DNA of 64,000 nucleotides from JAYPAN01 sp049597955 (lineage in GTDB: Bacteria; Pseudomonadota; Alphaproteobacteria; RS24). Below the pieces are notes generated by a model that did not search any database, was not told where the DNA came from, and was given only the letters and a program-made list of their open reading frames with translations. Both the position numbers and the translations under genes were made by a program. The stretch lies in NCBI GenBank assembly GCA_049597955.1, contig JBMYND010000001.1, positions 310,001 through 374,000 on the forward strand, written 5' to 3'. Every line of letters starts with the position of its first letter. Within the stretch, counting starts at the first letter, position 1. Below are positions 59,915 through 64,000 of this stretch, piece after piece.

Positions 59915-60973
59915 TCATTTCTCCCCGAAAGTCAGTTCTTCTTCACCCAAGGATGCAAATATCGCGTCAATCTGCGCTGCTGTCACATCAGCATGCCGCG
60001 CCGGCGTCCAAAGCGGCGCATTATCCTTATCAATAATAATGGCGCGCACGCCTTCATAAAAATCCGGCAAAGCCATCAACCTTGTCACGGCGCGCATTTC
60101 AATCTGCATACAGCAATCAAAATCTTGCGCCGCGCCATCGCGCATTTGCCGTAAAGCCACCGCCGCGCTGGTCGGTGATTTGGTGTTGATAATGTCAATC
60201 TGCTTTTGCGCCCAAGCGGCTTTTTCATCGCCGGCGGCGGCTTGCTTTTCCAAAGCCGCCAATATGTCGGTTACTTTGTCACCGGCAAATATCGCATCAA
60301 TATCGGCTTGCAAATCGGGCAATTGCGCCGCGCCTATCGCCTCATGCATGGCGTCCAATGTCGCCTCAACCGGTGCGCCCTCGGCCAGCGCCGCTTTTAA
60401 TTGCGGCAGGCGCGCCGCCGGCATAGTGTGTGTGGCAATACCGGCATAAAGGCAATCAGCCGCCTTTAAGCGCGCACCGGTCAGCACCAGATAGCTGCCA
60501 ATCTGACCCGGCAGGCGCGGCAGAAAATAAGTGCCACCCACATCGGGCAATAAGCCAATGCCGGTTTCCGGCATCGCAAATACGGTGTTTTCTGTCGCGA
60601 CGCGATAGCGGCCATGCACGGACACGCCGACGCCGCCGCCCATGGTAATCCCGTCCATCAGCGCGATATAGGGTTTTGGATAAGTCTTTATCATGCGGTT
60701 GAGCTGATATTCTTCGCGGTAAAAACCGGTTGCTTCCGGCGCAGCGGCGCGTCCCCAATCATGCAAGGCACGAATATCGCCGCCAGCGCAAAACCCGCGC
60801 TCCCCCGCCCCTTCAATAAGAATATGCGACACCGCCCTATCATCAGCCCAGGCGCGCAATTGCGGCACCATAGCGCGCACCATGCCCAGCGTCAGCGCAT
60901 TGAGCGCATCGGGCCGGTTCATCATAACAAGCCCGCTTGCGCCTTCAGTGGAGAAAACAATCTCGTTGGTCAT
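59915..60973 (-). CDS. 3-hydroxyisobutyryl-CoA hydrolase (crotonase family)
   Basis: A 352-residue crotonase-fold thioesterase. GFCAGGDIRAL (oxyanion hole), ITMGGGVGVSVHG and FAMPETGIGLLPDVGGTYFLPRL are the HIBCH-type signatures, and the length exceeds ordinary hydratases. It hydrolyses 3-hydroxyisobutyryl-CoA. It sits between the acyl-CoA dehydrogenase and mmsB genes, which confirms its place in valine catabolism. Confidence 0.92.
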   Translation of the reverse strand: MTNEIVFSTEGASGLVMMNRPDALNALTLGMVRAMVPQLRAWADDRAVSHILIEGAGERGFCAGGDIRALHDWGRAAAPEATGFYREEYQLNRMIKTYPKPYIALMDGITMGGGVGVSVHGRYRVATENTVFAMPETGIGLLPDVGGTYFLPRLPGQIGSYLVLTGARLKAADCLYAGIATHTMPAARLPQLKAALAEGAPVEATLDAMHEAIGAAQLPDLQADIDAIFAGDKVTDILAALEKQAAAGDEKAAWAQKQIDIINTKSPTSAAVALRQMRDGAAQDFDCCMQIEMRAVTRLMALPDFYEGVRAIIIDKDNAPLWTPARHADVTAAQIDAIFASLGEEELTFGEK

Positions 60974-60990
60974 AAATCCGTGTCTCGCGC

Positions 60991-62127
60991 CTAATCCTTG
61001 AGCAAATGGCGGGCGATAATCACCCGCATGATTTCATTGGTGCCTTCAAGGATTTGATGCACACGCAAATCGCGCACCATGCGCTCGACCTGATAATCCT
61101 TCAAATAGCCATAGCCGCCGTGAATTTGCAGCGCCTCATTGGCGACATTGAAACATAAATCCGTGACAAACCGCTTGGCCATCGCCGATTTCATTGTCGC
61201 TTCAGGGTGACCGGCATCAAGCGCCTGGGCCGCATGGCGCAACATCAGCCGCGCTGCCTGCACCTCGGTTGCCATATCAGCCAGCTTGAATTGTATGGCC
61301 TGAAATTCGGCGATTTGCTGGCCGAATTGCGTGCGTTCACGGGCATAATCAAGCGCTGCATCAAGCGCGCGTTGCGCCGTGCCAAGCGAACAAGCGGCGA
61401 TATTCAACCGCCCGCCATCCAGTCCCATCATGGCAAATTTGAAACCATCGCCTTCTGCCCCGATACGATTGGCCACCGGCACACGGCAATCTTCAAAAAT
61501 CACCTGCCGCGTCGGTTGGTTGTTCCAGCCCATTTTCCGCTCATTGGCACCAAAGGCCAAACCCGGCATATCTTTTTCAATAATGAAACAAGACACGCCC
61601 TTGGCGCCCGCATCGCCTGTGCGCACCATGGCGACATATATATCCGACACACCGGCACCGGAAATAAATGCTTTGCTGCCATTCAGCACATATTCATCGC
61701 CATCGCGCACGGCACGGCTGCGCATGGCAGCGGCGTCGCTGCCCGACCCCGGCTCGGTCAGGCAATAGCTGGCTATCAATTCCATATTGGTCAGGCGCGG
61801 CACATATTTTTCGCGCTGCTCGGGCGAGCCAAATTTGTCAATCATCCAGCCCGCCATATTGTGAATCGTCATAAAGGCGGCGGTTGAGGTGCAACCATAA
61901 GAAAGGGCTTCAAACACCAAAGACGCATCAAACCGCGTCAGCCCGCTGCCGCCATGCTCTTCCGACAGATAAATACCGGCAAAACCAAGCCCGGCCATGT
62001 CGCGAAGCGTATCGACCGGAAAGGTTTTTTCCTCATCCCATTGAGCCGCAAAAGGGGCCAGTTTTTCAGCCGCAAAATTTTGCGCCATATCCTGTATGGC
62101 TTGCTGCTCAGCGGTCAATTCCAACAT
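60991..62127 (-). CDS. Acyl-CoA dehydrogenase, probable isobutyryl-CoA dehydrogenase
   Basis: A 378-residue FAD enzyme. The flavin motif YCLTEPGSGSDAAAM, the middle signature VLNGSKAFISGAG, the base-region stretch QIHGGYGYLKDYQVERMVRDLR and the IYEGT-like HQILEGTNEIMR end are visible. The ATG at 62127 has GGGGAG upstream; the frame continues to 62220 but is unconserved. Its operon with HIBCH and MmsB suggests isobutyryl-CoA as substrate. The matching hydratase and methylmalonate-semialdehyde dehydrogenase are not adjacent. Confidence 0.9.
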   Translation of the reverse strand: MLELTAEQQAIQDMAQNFAAEKLAPFAAQWDEEKTFPVDTLRDMAGLGFAGIYLSEEHGGSGLTRFDASLVFEALSYGCTSTAAFMTIHNMAGWMIDKFGSPEQREKYVPRLTNMELIASYCLTEPGSGSDAAAMRSRAVRDGDEYVLNGSKAFISGAGVSDIYVAMVRTGDAGAKGVSCFIIEKDMPGLAFGANERKMGWNNQPTRQVIFEDCRVPVANRIGAEGDGFKFAMMGLDGGRLNIAACSLGTAQRALDAALDYARERTQFGQQIAEFQAIQFKLADMATEVQAARLMLRHAAQALDAGHPEATMKSAMAKRFVTDLCFNVANEALQIHGGYGYLKDYQVERMVRDLRVHQILEGTNEIMRVIIARHLLKD

Positions 62128-62268
62128 ATATTTCTCCCCTGCAAGCGCCTGACGGCGTTTCGCCTGCCCTTTGCCGGTAAGATAGCCGAAAACCGATATG
62201 GCGCAAACGGATAACAGCACGGATAAGATTTGCTGCTGACAGTTTCATAACAAACTGGCATAAGCAGA

Positions 62269-62291
62269 GCTTGACGCGGCAACCGTCAAGC
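62269..62291. promoter_or_regulatory. Perfect 8-bp inverted repeat upstream of hemB
   Basis: GCTTGACG (62269-62276) and CGTCAAGC (62284-62291) are separated by 7 bases. The left arm contains the probable -35 of hemB, so it looks like an operator for a dimeric regulator, or an RNA hairpin if transcription starts upstream. Confidence 0.55.
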
Positions 62292-62300
62292 CGATAGCTT
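62271..62300 (+). promoter_or_regulatory. Possible hemB promoter
   Basis: TTGACG (62271-62276) followed at 17-18 bases by ATAGCT/TAGCTT (62294-62300), 29 bases before the hemB ATG. The -10 is a weak match. Confidence 0.4.
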
Positions 62301-62328
62301 GGCCCATACCGAAATATCCGGAGCGATT

Positions 62329-63327
62329 ATGACGCAAAGAGCGTTTCCACATACCCGTATGCGCCGCCTGCGCCGCACTGACTGGTCGCGCCGTCTTGTG
62401 CGCGAAAACACGTTAAGTGTCGATGATTTGATTTGGCCGATTTTCATTATTGACGGCGACAATCAGCGCGAGCCGGTCGCTTCCATGCCCGGTGTGGAAA
62501 GGCTGAGCATTGATTTGGCTGTCGAGGCGGTCGACCAAGCCGCCAATCTCGGCATTCCGGTGATTGCGCTGTTTCCCAATACGCCGCCCGATTTGCGCAG
62601 CGATGACGGGGCGGAAGCCTTTAACCCCGAAAATCTGGTCTGCCGCGCCACCCGCGCCATTAAAGATGCGGTGCCGGATATTGGTATTTTATGCGATGTC
62701 GCGCTTGACCCCTATACTGCCCATGGCCATGACGGGCTGCTTGATGGCGACATTATTTTGAATGATGAGACGGTGGATGCGCTTATCCGCCAAACGCTGA
62801 CCCAGGTTGAAGCGGGCTGCGATATTATTGCCCCCTCCGACATGATGGATGGGCGCATTGGTGCCATACGAGCCGCGCTCGAAAGCGAAGATTTTCAAGA
62901 CACGCTTATCATGGCCTATAGCGCCAAATATGCCTCCGCCTTTTATGGCCCGTTCCGCGACGCGGTCGGCTCTGGCGGGCGGCTGCGCGGCGACAAAAAA
63001 ACCTATCAAATGGATCCGGCAAACAGCGATGAGGCGATACATGAAATTGCCCTCGATATTGCCGAAGGCGCTGATATGGTCATGGTCAAGCCGGGCATGC
63101 CCTATCTCGATATTGTGCGCCGTTGCAAGGCCGAGCTTGCCGTGCCGACTTTCGCTTATCAAGTATCGGGCGAATATGCCATGCTGGCCGGTGCGATAGA
63201 GCGCGAATGGCTGGCGCGTGAGGCAACCATATTGGAAAGTTTGAGTGCCTTCAAACGCGCCGGTGCCGATGGCATCCTCACCTATTTTGCTTTGCAGGCC
63301 GCGCAGCTATTGAACCGCGACGGTTAA
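62329..63327 (+). CDS. hemB: Delta-aminolevulinic acid dehydratase (porphobilinogen synthase)
   Basis: A 332-residue enzyme joining two ALA molecules in heme synthesis. The Schiff-base lysines are K200 (MAYSAKYASAFYGPF) and K254 (VMVKPGMPYLD). At the metal site the text is LDPYTAHGHDG, without the three cysteines of zinc-type enzymes, so this is the Mg/K-dependent type common in alphaproteobacteria. The ATG at 62329 has GGAGCG upstream; the frame opens at 62299 without conservation. It is divergent from the valine operon. Confidence 0.95.
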   Translation: MTQRAFPHTRMRRLRRTDWSRRLVRENTLSVDDLIWPIFIIDGDNQREPVASMPGVERLSIDLAVEAVDQAANLGIPVIALFPNTPPDLRSDDGAEAFNPENLVCRATRAIKDAVPDIGILCDVALDPYTAHGHDGLLDGDIILNDETVDALIRQTLTQVEAGCDIIAPSDMMDGRIGAIRAALESEDFQDTLIMAYSAKYASAFYGPFRDAVGSGGRLRGDKKTYQMDPANSDEAIHEIALDIAEGADMVMVKPGMPYLDIVRRCKAELAVPTFAYQVSGEYAMLAGAIEREWLAREATILESLSAFKRAGADGILTYFALQAAQLLNRDG

Positions 63328-64000
63328 AATACCCGCCGCAGCTTCGCGCCAATATGCGCCATCTCACCATTCACTGTTTCCGCTTGCACCGCCCAGACCA
63401 GCCGCTCACCGCCATAGCGCATGCCAAGCTGAAGCGGGCGCGAAGCGGAAGATAATGGCAAATCGCGCGCCGAAAACAAGACACCCTGCCCCGGCACGCG
63501 TTTTTTCGGTAAACGCAATTGCCATTGGCCGGTCTCAAAAGTCAGCGGGCTGGTAAGATTGAAAGTCAATTGGCCGAGTTTGGCCTGCGCTGACAGCCCC
63601 GACCCAATGCCGCGAAAATCGCCCAGCAAGCTGTTTTTCGCCCCGCGCATTTGCGTGTGACCCAATTGCACGGTCATGGCCAATTCGCCATCTGCCAGCC
63701 TATCGCCACTATTCAGCCCCATGCCGACAAAAAATGTCTGCGCCCGACCAAGCGGCAAACCACCGCTGCCGGTCGCCGTCAGCAAGCCATTATCTTCATT
63801 CAAAGAGCCAATTTCCATGCTCAATACGCCTTTTTTGCGACGCCCGACCACACCGGCAAATTGATAGGCCGTGTTCGCCTTATGCCCGGCAAAGCTGGTG
63901 ACCCGATAATCAATGCCGCGCCCCGTCCGTTTCATAACCCCACCTGAAAGAGCCAACCCTTGACGGGTCATCCCTGACAGAAACGGATGCGCCGATATTT
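63324..64000 (-). CDS. C-terminal part of a probable outer-membrane beta-barrel (autotransporter-like) protein, cut by window end
   Basis: At least 225 residues, open to the right edge with no start required inside. The text is rich in alternating polar and hydrophobic strands with glycines (LGQLTFNLTSPLTFETGQWQL, PLQLGMRYGG) and ends in ...GAKLRRVF. A C-terminal Phe is the signal recognised by the BAM complex. The LTSPLTFETG pattern resembles the barrel of alphaproteobacterial subtilisin-type autotransporters, but no protease part is visible here. Its stop overlaps the end of hemB by 4 bases. Confidence 0.6.
   Translation of the reverse strand, partial: ISAHPFLSGMTRQGLALSGGVMKRTGRGIDYRVTSFAGHKANTAYQFAGVVGRRKKGVLSMEIGSLNEDNGLLTATGSGGLPLGRAQTFFVGMGLNSGDRLADGELAMTVQLGHTQMRGAKNSLLGDFRGIGSGLSAQAKLGQLTFNLTSPLTFETGQWQLRLPKKRVPGQGVLFSARDLPLSSASRPLQLGMRYGGERLVWAVQAETVNGEMAHIGAKLRRVF

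Overview
The window looks like chromosomal DNA of a free-living, aerobic alphaproteobacterium. The evidence is the AapJQM amino-acid importer, the plsX-fabH-ihfA-merR string, the ribD-ribE-ribBA-ribH-nusB-thiL-hppA string, the aminotransferase-hom-glpX-recJ string, a Cbp3-type cytochrome bc1 chaperone, a COX15-type heme A synthase beside a DUF2842 gene, a complex I NDUFS4-like subunit and a HemB without the zinc cysteines. Base composition is roughly balanced and even throughout. I see no integrase, transposase, phage gene, CRISPR array or rRNA. A marine SAR116-like lineage is possible but is a guess.

Layout. 1-2844: left-cut Aap importer. 2908-7825: metC, a Sel1-repeat protein, a C26 amidotransferase overlapping a patatin, and an O-antigen-ligase-like protein. 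7966-11542: tRNA-Arg, a crotonase, the bfr/bfd iron-storage pair, the NDUFS4-like gene, an LpxL-like acyltransferase and a 30-residue lipoprotein. 11591-17954: leftward envelope and acyl-CoA genes, including the CsgG/DUF4810/GNA1162 lipoprotein trio. 18216-20545: two GST-fold genes flanking a small MotA/ExbB-like membrane protein. 20679-25225: a four-gene glucosylglycerate locus. 25345-28443: PhyH dioxygenase, SMP-30 lactonase, methyltransferase. 28477-33624: two tRNAs, a thioesterase, a double cold-shock protein, sirtuin, hydrolase, glyoxalase and MsrA. 33667-42847: housekeeping genes read leftward (recJ, glpX, hom, aminotransferase, argC, fabZ, rpsI, rplM, ctaA). 42934-48317: DUF2842, a 26-residue membrane peptide, tRNA-Pro, merR, ihfA, fabH, plsX, yceD, cbp3 and divergent bamE. 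48378-57237: hppA and the riboflavin, nusB, thiL, nrdR and glyA genes. 57372-64000: GDPD, DUF1295, a three-gene valine-degradation operon, hemB and the cut 3' end of a probable outer-membrane barrel gene.

Most notable is 20679-25225. GpgS and GpgP would build glucosylglycerate from NDP-glucose and 3-phosphoglycerate. A GH13_18 phosphorylase would split it to glucose-1-phosphate and glycerate, and a plant-type glycerate kinase would return glycerate to 3-phosphoglycerate. Synthesis and recovery face each other as two convergent gene pairs, which suggests a self-contained, reversible compatible-solute cycle.

Smaller points of interest are three very small membrane or lipoprotein genes, a 21-bp in-frame tandem repeat at the front of bamE, a RibBA whose cyclohydrolase half has lost its zinc cysteines, an alpha/beta hydrolase with Asp at the nucleophile position, and an 8-bp inverted repeat over the probable hemB promoter. 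No stretch without a gene exceeds 300 bases; the longest, 17955-18215, holds nothing I can recognise.
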